Shown piece by piece: positions 8,473 through 18,095 of a DNA stretch of 34,425 bases. The DNA lies in assembly GCA_026196035.1 (NCBI GenBank), contig JAPHQX010000016.1, positions 1 through 34,425 on the forward strand, written 5' to 3'. Source of the stretch: Gammaproteobacteria bacterium (GTDB taxonomy: Bacteria > Pseudomonadota > Gammaproteobacteria > SZUA-229). Numbering within the stretch: the first letter of the stretch is position 1; the number at the start of each line of letters is the position of its first letter. The notes below the pieces were generated by a model that saw only the letters and a program-made list of their open reading frames with translations, ran no database searches and had not been told where the DNA came from. Position numbers and translations under genes: made by a program.

Positions 8473-9303
8473 ATGATCACCGACATCTGGAAAATTGCTC
8501 TCGTCATCATCATCGCCTATGCCGCTCTGAGCGCCCTTGTTTATTTCAAACAGGCCAGTATCATTTATTACCCTGAACTACCCGGGCGAAAAATTACAGC
8601 CACACCTGAGAAGATTAATCTGTCATTTGATGACGTTGAATTTTTTACTGAAGACAGAATAAAACTGCATGGCTGGTTTATTCCCCATGATCAGGCCCGC
8701 GGTACATTGCTGTTCTTTCATGGCAATGCCGGTAACATCTCCCATCGCCTGGACTCTATTGAAATCTTTCACCGGCTTAATTTGAATGTGTTTATTTTTG
8801 ATTACCGCGGCTATGGACAAAGCGAAGGCAGGACGACCGAACAGGGCACCTACCGTGATGCCGAAGCGGCCTGGCGATACCTGACTGAATCCAGAAATAT
8901 TAATCCCCGGGAAATTATTATTTTTGGCCGTTCACTGGGCGCCTCCATTGCCGCCTGGCTGGCCAGCCAACATCAACCGGCATCACTGATAGTTGAATCC
9001 GGTTTCAGCTCTATACCTGCGATGGCTAAAAGACTCTACCCTTTTTTACCCGTAGGCTGGCTGGCTCACTTTAAATACAACACCCGGGACTATGTCAGCA
9101 GGACATCTTGCCCTGTTCTAATTGCACACAGTACTGATGATGAAATTATTCCATTTGACGAAGGACGTGAAATTTACAGAACGGCCAGGGAACCCCGGCG
9201 CTTTTATGAAATGCGTGGCGGACACAATGACGGATTTATGATTAGCGGCTCAGACTATAGAAATGAACTCAGGTCGTTTATCCAGGCCAGTTTGACTCAT
9301 TAG
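8473..9303 (+). CDS. Membrane-anchored alpha/beta hydrolase (BEM46-like)
   Basis: N-terminal TM segment, LFFHGNAGNISHRL, IIFGRSLGASIAAWLAS (GRSLG nucleophile elbow), HSTDDEIIPFDEG and a late histidine GGHNDGF. Preferred start is ATG 8473, not 8419. Confidence 0.88.
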   Translation: MITDIWKIALVIIIAYAALSALVYFKQASIIYYPELPGRKITATPEKINLSFDDVEFFTEDRIKLHGWFIPHDQARGTLLFFHGNAGNISHRLDSIEIFHRLNLNVFIFDYRGYGQSEGRTTEQGTYRDAEAAWRYLTESRNINPREIIIFGRSLGASIAAWLASQHQPASLIVESGFSSIPAMAKRLYPFLPVGWLAHFKYNTRDYVSRTSCPVLIAHSTDDEIIPFDEGREIYRTAREPRRFYEMRGGHNDGFMISGSDYRNELRSFIQASLTH

Positions 9304-9356
9304 CCTGTCAGCTATACCAGCCACCTGACAGAACCCTGGCGATAAACCTCACCCAT

Positions 9357-9419
9357 GAGTATTGCAGTCAACACAGTAAACATTCGATTGTGTTATCAAA
9401 TTTAACGACTGCAATACTC
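9357..9419. repeat. Long hairpin between convergent genes
   Basis: Perfect 13-bp inverted repeat GAGTATTGCAGTC (9357-9369) / GACTGCAATACTC (9407-9419), with an additional 6-bp stem AACACA (9370-9375) / TGTGTT (9389-9394) inside. Confidence 0.8.
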
Positions 9420-9444
9420 GGCCGGAACAATATGAGCTATTCAG

Positions 9445-10011
9445 TTAACCGACGATATTGTGTTTACCGATTAAATGAACGGTACTGGCCTGTGGGCCAT
9501 TATCACCAGCCACTTCTGAAAACCTCACCTTATCACCGTATTCCAGTGCATCAAAACTACCCTCTAACAGACTGTTGCGGTGAAAATAGATTTCACGGCC
9601 ATCAGAAGATAATATACGACCATAATCTTCATAAGGCACCAGCTCCAGCACCGTACCATGAGGTGGAACTTCGTGATGCTTGACGTCACCCCGCTGTTTT
9701 CGGGTGAAATCCTGTAGCTTGCGCTTGGCTGCATTAAAGGCATCACGTATGGCGACATAGACATCTTCATGGGCATGATGGTCTTTGGGTGCGCGATTAA
9801 TAATCAGCTCACCATTGGGCACAGTGAGGTCAATTCGAACATGATAAAGACCGCCTTTATTATGATGCGCGTGAGGCGCTTCGACCATGACTGAACAACT
9901 CATGATCTGGTCATAAAATTCATCTAGTTTGGCTGCTTTTTCACGGATTTTGGCTTCTACTGCTTCTGATGGTGGGATATCACGAAAGTTGATTTGCAAT
10001 GGTTGCTTCAT
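9445..10011 (-). CDS. HPF/RaiA (S30EA-type) ribosome-associated protein with C-terminal cold-shock domain
   Basis: N-terminus PLQINFRDIPPSEAVEAKIREKAAKLDEFYDQIMSCSVMVEAP...AIRDAFNAAKRKLQDF is HPF-like; C-terminus GTVLELVPYEDYGRILSSDGREIYFHRNSLLEGSFDALEYGDKVRFS is CSD-like. Confidence 0.88.
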   Translation of the reverse strand: MKQPLQINFRDIPPSEAVEAKIREKAAKLDEFYDQIMSCSVMVEAPHAHHNKGGLYHVRIDLTVPNGELIINRAPKDHHAHEDVYVAIRDAFNAAKRKLQDFTRKQRGDVKHHEVPPHGTVLELVPYEDYGRILSSDGREIYFHRNSLLEGSFDALEYGDKVRFSEVAGDNGPQASTVHLIGKHNIVG

Positions 10012-10154
10012 TAAGAGACCCTATTAGAGTTAATCGAGTTCACGTCTATATACTAACTTTTTTTGAGTACAAAAAAACACACAATAATAGTCCTATTGAT
10101 ATTAATTAATAACTTGATAAATTAATTACCCCTTTAGTTAAATTACAGTTAGAA

Positions 10155-10182
10155 TTCAAAAATAGCTGATATTTTCAGCTTA
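10155..10182 (-). terminator. Putative intrinsic terminator at the end of the diguanylate cyclase gene
   Basis: Minus strand reads AGCTGA-AAATA-TCAGCT followed by ATTTTTG; the stem is 10180-10175 / 10169-10164 and overlaps the stop codon. Confidence 0.5.
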
Positions 10183-11904
10183 TTCAATCGTAGCACCTGT
10201 TTCAACGCGATCTCGCCCATTCGCCTTGGCCTTATACAGCCCTTCATCCGCTGCTCGAATCAGATGGCTCGATGAGGTCGGAATATGACCTGTTGGATTA
10301 TATGTTCCCACCCCAATACTGATAGTAATGTGATCACTGGCTTTTGATGCACTATGTGCAATCCCAAGTTCATGTATCGCTTTTATCAATAACTCGGACA
10401 GCCATTTAGCTCGATCAGCATCAGTATTGGGCAATATCACAGCAAACTCTTCACCACCATAACGGGCAACCATTTCACCCCCACGCTGAAAAAATGTTTT
10501 AATAACTGTCGCCACCTTGTATAAACACTTATCACCTTCCTGATGACCATAGGTATCATTGTAGAGCTTGAAATAATCAATATCACACATCAATAGTGAT
10601 AAGGGTAATTTATCTCGAGTGGCTCGATTAAGTTCTTCATCAATTCTAATATCAAAACTTCGCCGATTGTAGATATTGGTTAAACTGTCTTTGGTGGCAT
10701 ATTCATTCAGTTTTTTGTTACTCTGCAGAAGCTCATCATTAATATTTTTCATAATGCGCTCAAAGTCTTTTCGTTCGGTAATATCCCTGATTATTCCAGA
10801 ATACATTTTTTTAGAGCCTATCAGCATTTCACTAACTGAAATATCGATTGGAAAAACAGTATTATCTCGCCTTTGCCCATTAACCTCACGCTTGATACCT
10901 ATGACTTTTCTAATGCCGGTAACTTTATAATTTTTCAGGTAGCCATCATGCTCCGATTTATAGGGCTCTGGCATTAATATAGAAACATTATGGCCTGCTA
11001 ATTCATCCTCAGTGTAACCAAACATCTTTTCAGTCGCCCTGTTAGCTCGACGAATTATACCCTGATCATCTATAACGACTATCGCATCAAGAACACTTTG
11101 AAATAAACCCTCCAGACGATGCTCTCGCTCCAGTATCTGTTCCTGGTTTTTATCGATCCTATCCAGCAGACTATTGATAGACGTAGACAACCAGCTTATT
11201 TCATCATGACCTCTGGTAGCTGATCTAATATTATGATCACCATCCGAATAGGATTTCAGTGTGTCAACAAGATGATTAACACGTCTGGTGATCAAACGCC
11301 CTGTAAAAAACAGTAACAGAAAAATACCCGCAAAAAACGTCAACCCTACAAATAGAAACCCATTATAGATTGACGCCTCAGCTCGATCGAAATGAAACCC
11401 AAGGTCAACCTGATAAAAAATAAAACCACAATCATCTGCTCTCAATAAAGCATCATTGCCTGTAACACAGAGACTACTATAACCATCGATGATCTTTTTA
11501 TCGGTATATAGATAGGTATCTATAGTTTGTCTGAGTATAATTTTTTCGATGAGCTCAGCATCAGGCGCCGGACTGACCTGCTTCCAGTGTTTACCCTGGT
11601 CAGTATATTTACTAGCTGCGATGACTATATCGTCCTTTGATACAATCGCCAGGTAATTCAGATCAGTTTCTGATGAGATACTTGAAACCATCCCTCTTAA
11701 ATAGTCATATTCATGATATTTCATAAAATGAGAAACAACACCCTGGAGAGAATTAAGGCGATCACGAACAACTATTTCCTGTTCTTCTGCCACCCGATCA
11801 AAGACAATGCTACGACTCATATAGAAAGACAAACTGATAGTCAATATTGTAAAAACACCAATAAGACCCGGTAGAGCAAATCGCAAACTAAGAAAACGAT
11901 ACAT
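10180..11904 (-). CDS. Diguanylate cyclase: periplasmic sensor, HAMP, PAS, GGDEF
   Basis: Two TM segments bracketing a periplasmic region, HAMP-like RRVNHLVDTLKSYSDGDHN, PAS (LDAIVVIDDQGIIRRANRATEKMFGYTEDEL) and GGDEF (DSLTNIYNRRSFDIRI ... RYGGEEFAVILP). Confidence 0.93.
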   Translation of the reverse strand: MYRFLSLRFALPGLIGVFTILTISLSFYMSRSIVFDRVAEEQEIVVRDRLNSLQGVVSHFMKYHEYDYLRGMVSSISSETDLNYLAIVSKDDIVIAASKYTDQGKHWKQVSPAPDAELIEKIILRQTIDTYLYTDKKIIDGYSSLCVTGNDALLRADDCGFIFYQVDLGFHFDRAEASIYNGFLFVGLTFFAGIFLLLFFTGRLITRRVNHLVDTLKSYSDGDHNIRSATRGHDEISWLSTSINSLLDRIDKNQEQILEREHRLEGLFQSVLDAIVVIDDQGIIRRANRATEKMFGYTEDELAGHNVSILMPEPYKSEHDGYLKNYKVTGIRKVIGIKREVNGQRRDNTVFPIDISVSEMLIGSKKMYSGIIRDITERKDFERIMKNINDELLQSNKKLNEYATKDSLTNIYNRRSFDIRIDEELNRATRDKLPLSLLMCDIDYFKLYNDTYGHQEGDKCLYKVATVIKTFFQRGGEMVARYGGEEFAVILPNTDADRAKWLSELLIKAIHELGIAHSASKASDHITISIGVGTYNPTGHIPTSSSHLIRAADEGLYKAKANGRDRVETGATIE

Positions 11905-12869
11905 TAGTTAATCACATCATTTATAAACTGATTAGTAAACAAGTCATTATTAGAGAACGGTTTATTCAGTAATTTATTATTCAACATGATCTTGCTCATC
12001 TGGTTAACCGTTCTTTGTAAAACATAATTCCTGACACCCAGAAGCTCATTATTTTCATTTCTATCCGGAAGAACGATCGTTTTATAATGAGCTTCAACCT
12101 GTTGAACACTAACATTTAACCTTTCAGCAATATTCAAATAGGCTTCAAGCTGGTTTTCATCCATATAGTCAAGCGCCCAGAACCAGCCAGTAACAAGTTT
12201 ATTTAATGCATGCGCGTACTTATCTATACAATCCTGATGCACCACCAGAACATCAATAATTTCACCGGGCATCATGGTGCTATCGAAAATCATATTAGCG
12301 CCCGCAGAAAGCAGGCCGTTTATAGCTGGCTCAAATGTTACCACCGCATCAACTTCATTATTAATAAATGCTTTTTCATGTGCCTCAAAATTAATATGAC
12401 GAATCGAAACATCCTGCAAAGCCATATTATTAGTTTCAAGTGCCCGCGAAAGAACAAAAGCACCCAGCGCACTACTTTCTACACCCACTGTTTTACCCTG
12501 AAGCTGTTTAACGGATTGTATATCTGAATGAGAAATGATGGCGTCAGCGCCATTAGAAAAATCATGTATTAATATCACGCTGACAGGTATATCCAGTTGA
12601 CGTAACAGTAGAACCTCATCCAGTGTCAGTGAAGCCGCTTCTATTGCCCGGTTACGAAAGGCACGTAACACTTCTGTAGCTGATGGATACTGTATGAGTC
12701 GTATTTGACGTTTTTTCCAGAAGTTTAAATCCCTGGCGAGATAAAGCGGCTCATAACCCGGCCACTGATTCCCACCCACTCTCAGCGGCGCGTGTGGCGC
12801 TTCACTGCAGGCTGATAGTTGAAGAGAAACTAAAATGACTAATAGTATGATTCCGTTATTAAAAAACAT
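11904..12869 (-). CDS. Lipoprotein substrate-binding protein, NMT1/SsuA-like
   Basis: Signal/lipobox LVSLQLSAC; LRVGGNQWPGYEPLYLARDLNFWKKRQIRLIQYPSATEVLRAFRNRAIEAASLTLDE and GKTVGVESSALGAFVLSRAL. TAATG stop/start overlap with the downstream GGDEF gene. Confidence 0.87.
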   Translation of the reverse strand: MFFNNGIILLVILVSLQLSACSEAPHAPLRVGGNQWPGYEPLYLARDLNFWKKRQIRLIQYPSATEVLRAFRNRAIEAASLTLDEVLLLRQLDIPVSVILIHDFSNGADAIISHSDIQSVKQLQGKTVGVESSALGAFVLSRALETNNMALQDVSIRHINFEAHEKAFINNEVDAVVTFEPAINGLLSAGANMIFDSTMMPGEIIDVLVVHQDCIDKYAHALNKLVTGWFWALDYMDENQLEAYLNIAERLNVSVQQVEAHYKTIVLPDRNENNELLGVRNYVLQRTVNQMSKIMLNNKLLNKPFSNNDLFTNQFINDVIN

Positions 12870-12959
12870 CCTGAACTCATTAGTTAAACTTATAAATAGA
12901 GTCTAGTCAGGTTTACAGGAATTGCAGAATACGCGCTAAATTAAAACGCCATAAAAACA

Positions 12960-14150
12960 TTAAAAATAATAAGTAAAAAGCAGATTAAACTGGTTCCCGG
13001 GGCTTGCAGGCCCGCCATATTCAGAGAGTGAATCGCCTGCAGATAAAATCAGGCTGGTTTTTAAAACCCTGTTTTCAGTCCAGTTATAATTTAAGGTAAT
13101 GGGCATCAGGTAACTATTATCGTCGAGATTAACAATCATCGTAGGCGACAGATTAACCAGCGGGTGTAACTCAATATTTAAGCCTAAAGACAGATAATGT
13201 TTTGCCGTGGTGAATAACTCACCACGTGACAATCTTGAGCTGAGCTCAGCATCAGGCGACAGGCTGAAATCGGCTTCACCCAGCTCGTTATAGAAATACT
13301 CTGCAAAACCATAAACATTATGCTCGAACCAGACCCAGGAATAATCAAGATTACTCATCAACATAGTGACTTTCTGCTGATTCGATAACTCGGTGACTAA
13401 AACATCAAGACGCCAGACAGCATCAAGAATCGATTTAGCATAACCCAGCGCCAGAATAGCCTGATCATAATGACGCGCATAAAGAACATCGACATCACCT
13501 TTCGGTGTTAGCGCATGAAATTTAATCGCCTGTGAAGCCTGATCATTATCAATATCACCGGATAAATTACGTCGTGGCAAAATCATCATTTGCCAGTCAT
13601 TTCCATTATCCATTAACCATTGACCATACAACATATCGTCTCCGGTTTTGTAATCCTTATCTATAGCGACAGGATCAAAGGGATTAATAATATCCATGGG
13701 ATGAAAAACAAAACCATTACCCCAGCTAACGGCCTGGCGCCCCAGACGAACAACCAGTTGATCATGACTATACGCCAGTGACAGACGATCGATACGATGC
13801 TGCTGCAGGTCATTATTCTCATCCCTTATATTTGAGCTTAAATCCAGAGCACGATTTTTATCCGCATCAACCCCGGTAATCAGATCAGGATTATTACTAT
13901 GAAGCGCATTCATTTCATAATGGATTTCGGCTGAGAAATCATTCCATTTATGTTCACTGGCGAGGCGAAGACTCAGGCTATTTAAACTTTGTTGATCTCC
14001 ACTATCGAGATAGATAACTGAATCAGATGGGATATCCGTGTAATTAAACGAATATTTAATATGACCGTAGTGTGTCCATGCCTGCGCGATAGACGATAAT
14101 AAAAAAAGTGCGGCAACAAATGCCGCTGATAATGATTTATTTATCTGCAT
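12960..14150 (-). CDS. Predicted outer-membrane beta-barrel protein
   Basis: Signal peptide MQINKSLSAAFVAALFLLSSIAQA, repeated amphipathic strands, VRLGRQAVSWGNGFVFHPMDIINPFDP (porin-like) and terminal aromatic FTYYF. Immediately follows the ABC ATPase. Confidence 0.75.
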   Translation of the reverse strand: MQINKSLSAAFVAALFLLSSIAQAWTHYGHIKYSFNYTDIPSDSVIYLDSGDQQSLNSLSLRLASEHKWNDFSAEIHYEMNALHSNNPDLITGVDADKNRALDLSSNIRDENNDLQQHRIDRLSLAYSHDQLVVRLGRQAVSWGNGFVFHPMDIINPFDPVAIDKDYKTGDDMLYGQWLMDNGNDWQMMILPRRNLSGDIDNDQASQAIKFHALTPKGDVDVLYARHYDQAILALGYAKSILDAVWRLDVLVTELSNQQKVTMLMSNLDYSWVWFEHNVYGFAEYFYNELGEADFSLSPDAELSSRLSRGELFTTAKHYLSLGLNIELHPLVNLSPTMIVNLDDNSYLMPITLNYNWTENRVLKTSLILSAGDSLSEYGGPASPGNQFNLLFTYYF

Positions 14151-14840
14151 TTAATGTTGTTTGTTATTCTCAATAATCTTGCCATCATGTAATTTAATCA
14201 AACGCCTGGCTCGTTCCATAACCATGGGATCATGGGTAGAAACAATAAACGTCATTTGATGCTGCTCGCCCATTTCGCGCATCATCTGCAACAGGTTATC
14301 TGCATTTTTAGAATCAAGGTTTGCCGTAGGTTCATCGGCCAACACCAGACAGGGCTTATCCACAATCGCGCGAGCAACGGCAACACGTTGTTGCTGACCA
14401 CCTGAAAGCTCAGCTGGTTTGCGATTTTCAAGACCCTCCAGACCAACCTCTTTTAAAATAGCCAGAGAATGTTCATTGCGATACTGTTTACTGTCACCCT
14501 GCATTTGCATCACCATTTCAACATTTTCTTTGGCTGTTAAAACAGGAATTAAATTATATGCCTGAAATACAAAACCGATTTTATGCAGACGCAGCTCTGC
14601 CAGTTCAGACTTGCTCATTTTGTCGACGTGCTGTCCATCAACAATGATTTCACCTGATGTAGGTGAATCAAGTCCGCCAATCATATTGAGCAATGTTGAT
14701 TTACCCGAACCCGATGGGCCGGATAAACAGATAAAATCACCGGCGATCACATCCAGATTAATATCCGTCAGGGCTTTAACTTCTATCTGTCCCTGGCGAT
14801 AAATTTTATTTAAATGTTTGCAGCTAACAACTGTTTTCAT
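14151..14840 (-). CDS. LolD/MacB-type ABC transporter ATP-binding protein
   Basis: Walker A GPSGSGKST, signature LSGGQQQRVAVARAI, Walker B LVLADEPTANLD. Preferred start MKTVVSCKHLNKIYRQG at 14840 rather than 14891. Confidence 0.93.
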   Translation of the reverse strand: MKTVVSCKHLNKIYRQGQIEVKALTDINLDVIAGDFICLSGPSGSGKSTLLNMIGGLDSPTSGEIIVDGQHVDKMSKSELAELRLHKIGFVFQAYNLIPVLTAKENVEMVMQMQGDSKQYRNEHSLAILKEVGLEGLENRKPAELSGGQQQRVAVARAIVDKPCLVLADEPTANLDSKNADNLLQMMREMGEQHQMTFIVSTHDPMVMERARRLIKLHDGKIIENNKQH

Positions 14841-14842
14841 AA

Positions 14843-16072
14843 TCACACCCTGGTTATTGCATCTGCAGGGACTAACCTGGATGCACGCCATGCAGGATAA
14901 ATACTGGTTAACATACCGAGAATAATCACCACCGAGTTGGCCAGCACAAGGTCTTTGGTGATGATCACGAAGGGAATAATATTCGACAGATTAGCCATCT
15001 CCATACCCTGAGCAAAGGCAGACACATCTATACCCTCACCGGTAGCCAGAACCGACCACCAGGCAATAATATTACCCAGAAAAAGGCCCAGCATTAACAA
15101 CAGAGTTGATTCAACCCATACCTGCCCCATAATAAAACCCGGCTTCAGACCCAGCGACTGAAACAGGCCAAATTCACGGGTACGCTCGAACACCGACATT
15201 AACAGGGTATTCACTATGCCAAAGCCCATGGCCAGAAAAACAATCAGATGCCAGACCAGATGAAAACTATCATAAAGTTCGATAATAACCCGTGACATGG
15301 GCTCAAGTTGTGCCCACCCCTGCACATCCAGATGTGGATTCTGCTGTTGTAGATCAGCGACCAGTTCATCAAGCTGATTCATATCATGCAAAAGAATCGA
15401 CACTTCTGAAACTTCATTCTTGATATTTAGAAGATCTTCACTGGTTTGCAGACCCATAAAAATATAACCGGTTTCCAGTGCTTCCATCTGGGTATCGAAG
15501 ATGCCGACAATACGAAAACCTCGATCGACTATTTTATTGTCTTTATCCTGTGACATTATCACCACCCGTTTACCCAGACGGGTTTCCAGTCGTTCGGCAA
15601 GTTTACGTCCAATGATAATACCTGAGTCATTTTCATCTTTAAGATAACGACCTTCGACTATAGATGACTGTAGAAAAGACATGCCGTTTTCATTATCTGG
15701 ATTGATACCCACCATCACCAGACCAGTTGATTCACGCTCACTAACAATGACCGCAGGCACCCGCACACGACTTGAAGTCTGTTTAATCAGAACATTATTT
15801 AAAGACTCAAACAACTGATCATCGATTAAACTGAAACGATGATCAATCACCGGATCATCCAGGTATTGTTTTGAATGTATTTGTATATGGCCAGTAAGAT
15901 TATTAATAGTGTCGCTGAGGATCTGCGAACTCATACCGCGCATAAAGGCTGCAGTAAAAATCATTGCCCAGACACCGAGGACAATAGCAAACAGAATAAC
16001 CAGAGTACGGCGCTTATTTCGCCATAGATTACGCCAGGCCAGTGACATCAATAATGAAGTAATATGACTCAT
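14843..16072 (-). CDS. FtsX-like ABC transporter permease (LolC/E-like)
   Basis: 409 aa; N-terminal AWRNLWRNKRRTLVILFAIVLGV, large periplasmic domain, C-terminal FxSLGLKPGFIMGQVWVESTLLLMLGLFLG TM bundle. Confidence 0.92.
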   Translation of the reverse strand: MSHITSLLMSLAWRNLWRNKRRTLVILFAIVLGVWAMIFTAAFMRGMSSQILSDTINNLTGHIQIHSKQYLDDPVIDHRFSLIDDQLFESLNNVLIKQTSSRVRVPAVIVSERESTGLVMVGINPDNENGMSFLQSSIVEGRYLKDENDSGIIIGRKLAERLETRLGKRVVIMSQDKDNKIVDRGFRIVGIFDTQMEALETGYIFMGLQTSEDLLNIKNEVSEVSILLHDMNQLDELVADLQQQNPHLDVQGWAQLEPMSRVIIELYDSFHLVWHLIVFLAMGFGIVNTLLMSVFERTREFGLFQSLGLKPGFIMGQVWVESTLLLMLGLFLGNIIAWWSVLATGEGIDVSAFAQGMEMANLSNIIPFVIITKDLVLANSVVIILGMLTSIYPAWRASRLVPADAITRV

Positions 16073-17298
16073 ATACTGTGCATTGCCTCAACTGGTTGTA
16101 ATTTGCGAATACGGGTAGCTGGATAAAGTGCAGCCAGTAATGTAAACAGTAATATCATTGCCGGACCCAGAAATACACTTTCGAAGGATATTTGCGGTGT
16201 TATTGTCGCTGGCATATTGTACATCTTTGCAATTTCTTCCATGCCAGAAAAAGTCAGGCCATAAACATAAAAATAATAATTAATTGCAACACCAATCAAT
16301 GTACCCACTGCAAGACCCACAAGGGTGAGAATAAACGCTTCCAGCATGACCAGTCGACCGATATTAAATGGCGTATAACCCAGCGCCAGCATAATGCCAA
16401 ATTCACGGGTGCGCTCAAGCACTGACATTAAAAAAGTATTCAGTATACTGAAGGTAATAATGGCAACCAGCACAATATACATTAGCCAGCCTGAGGCATA
16501 ATCCAGCTCGATCATTTGCCTTACACCTGGCTGAATTTCATCCCACGACAGAGTTACCAGGTCTTTATAGTCTGCCGTTAAATCCTGAAACTGTAAGCGC
16601 AACGCGTCCAGCTGCTTAACATCTTCATCATATATAACAATCGAATGACCATGACCATTCATTTCAAAGACCTGTTGAAAGCTTATCAGTGGCATCTGTA
16701 TAAGATTGCGATCGAGATCCCGTGAACCTGATTCGTAAATCCCAACAACAGGAACAATGGTCGCAGCCACAGAGCCATCCCTGCCAGAACCCAGAATAGT
16801 CACCTCATCACCAAGTTTGATCTGCATATTACGCGCCAGACTACGACCAATAATAATTTCATCTGCACTATCGGATGACAGGTAACGCCCCTCTTTAATA
16901 ACGCCCGGTAAACTGGAAATCTTTTTCTCGAATTCAGGTTGAACACCGACAATCATGGTGCCATAAGTTCGTTTATCTGATGACACCAGAGCAAAACCAT
17001 TAGCTCGCGCACTAATGGCATCCAGACCACTGAGTTTACGCAGATCACTGGCCAGAGATGAAATATCTGCAATACTGGTGCGCATTTTAGGTTCATCAAG
17101 ATAACCTTCTTTCTGTACCTGCAGCAACCCATGATAGATACGTATCGAACTCTGAATCATTAAATCATACTGACCAAGCTGTATACCGATACTGAATACC
17201 AGCAATCCTGCACCAAAGGCAATGGCCAGAATGGACAGTATGGTACGTCTGGGTTGACGCCAGATATTCCGCCATGCAAATCGCCAGGTACTCGCCAC
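16069..17298 (-). CDS. FtsX-like ABC transporter permease (LolC/E-like), second paralogue
   Basis: 409 aa; AWRNIWRQPRRTILSILAIAFGAGLLVF and RTREFGIMLALGYTPFNIGRLVMLEAFILTLVG; ATGA overlap with the following permease. Confidence 0.92.
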   Translation of the reverse strand: MASTWRFAWRNIWRQPRRTILSILAIAFGAGLLVFSIGIQLGQYDLMIQSSIRIYHGLLQVQKEGYLDEPKMRTSIADISSLASDLRKLSGLDAISARANGFALVSSDKRTYGTMIVGVQPEFEKKISSLPGVIKEGRYLSSDSADEIIIGRSLARNMQIKLGDEVTILGSGRDGSVAATIVPVVGIYESGSRDLDRNLIQMPLISFQQVFEMNGHGHSIVIYDEDVKQLDALRLQFQDLTADYKDLVTLSWDEIQPGVRQMIELDYASGWLMYIVLVAIITFSILNTFLMSVLERTREFGIMLALGYTPFNIGRLVMLEAFILTLVGLAVGTLIGVAINYYFYVYGLTFSGMEEIAKMYNMPATITPQISFESVFLGPAMILLFTLLAALYPATRIRKLQPVEAMHSI

Positions 17299-17321
17299 TG
17301 TTTAACTCCTGTTAGATCATT

Positions 17322-18077
17322 CTAAAATCGCGGGTTTCTCAAATTTGATAAAGTAAATGTACTCTTATTAATATCAGCATCAAACTCAATATGATGTAGA
17401 CGAAATTCTGTCCACTCGCCTTGCGCATCTACTTTCTGCATACGCTCGATGGTTGCCAGATTTTTACCCGCAATAAATTTTATTTCGAGTGTCGTTAACT
17501 GTTTAACCAGAATACCGTCCTGATCGTAAAACTTGTGCTCAAGTAACACATGATCATCTCGCACAGTTAGAATTTCTTTACCCCAGACTACCGGTGCATC
17601 TTCATGGGGAACTGACTCAATAACATAGATAGTGACACCATCCTGCTGACGTGTTTCAAGTATCTTGTGGCTATATTTTTCTATCAGGTCATCGGCACGG
17701 GCAACATCATTATTTGAAAAGTCCGAACCCATCCAGCTTTGATGCGCCATACTACTGGGTATTTTTATCACTTTATTAATTTTTGGCGTATAACTCCACA
17801 TATCATCATCAATTAACAGGCTGCCATTCCCCATGTCCTTTTTAGGCGCAGTGACTCTAACCAGTGACCGGTCCAGACCCTGAGTCCATATTTTCATATC
17901 CATCGATCGTTGCCAGTCAGGCCGATGAATGATCATGCTGGCTTCAGAATAGGAGGTCAGCCCACGAAAATGATCAATGGCATCTTTTATTAACTGCCGG
18001 GCATCAACTGCATTAACCGAAGTAGATATCAGAAACAGCAGACAGGTATAGATTAATTTAAGTTTTACGCTGATCAT
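17322..18077 (-). CDS. LolA-fold outer-membrane-lipoprotein-sorting-like periplasmic protein
   Basis: Signal peptide; LVRVTAPKKDMGNGSLLIDDDMWSYTPKINKVIKIPSSMAHQSWMGSDFSNNDVARADDL matches the LolA-like superfamily pattern associated with transporters. Confidence 0.85.
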   Translation of the reverse strand: MISVKLKLIYTCLLFLISTSVNAVDARQLIKDAIDHFRGLTSYSEASMIIHRPDWQRSMDMKIWTQGLDRSLVRVTAPKKDMGNGSLLIDDDMWSYTPKINKVIKIPSSMAHQSWMGSDFSNNDVARADDLIEKYSHKILETRQQDGVTIYVIESVPHEDAPVVWGKEILTVRDDHVLLEHKFYDQDGILVKQLTTLEIKFIAGKNLATIERMQKVDAQGEWTEFRLHHIEFDADINKSTFTLSNLRNPRF

Positions 18078-18095
18078 AAAATCACTTTATTTTAT

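Noticed and set aside
9390-9683. 97-aa plus-strand ORF
   Set aside because: Antisense to the HPF-CSD gene and overlapping the hairpin; no recognisable domain.
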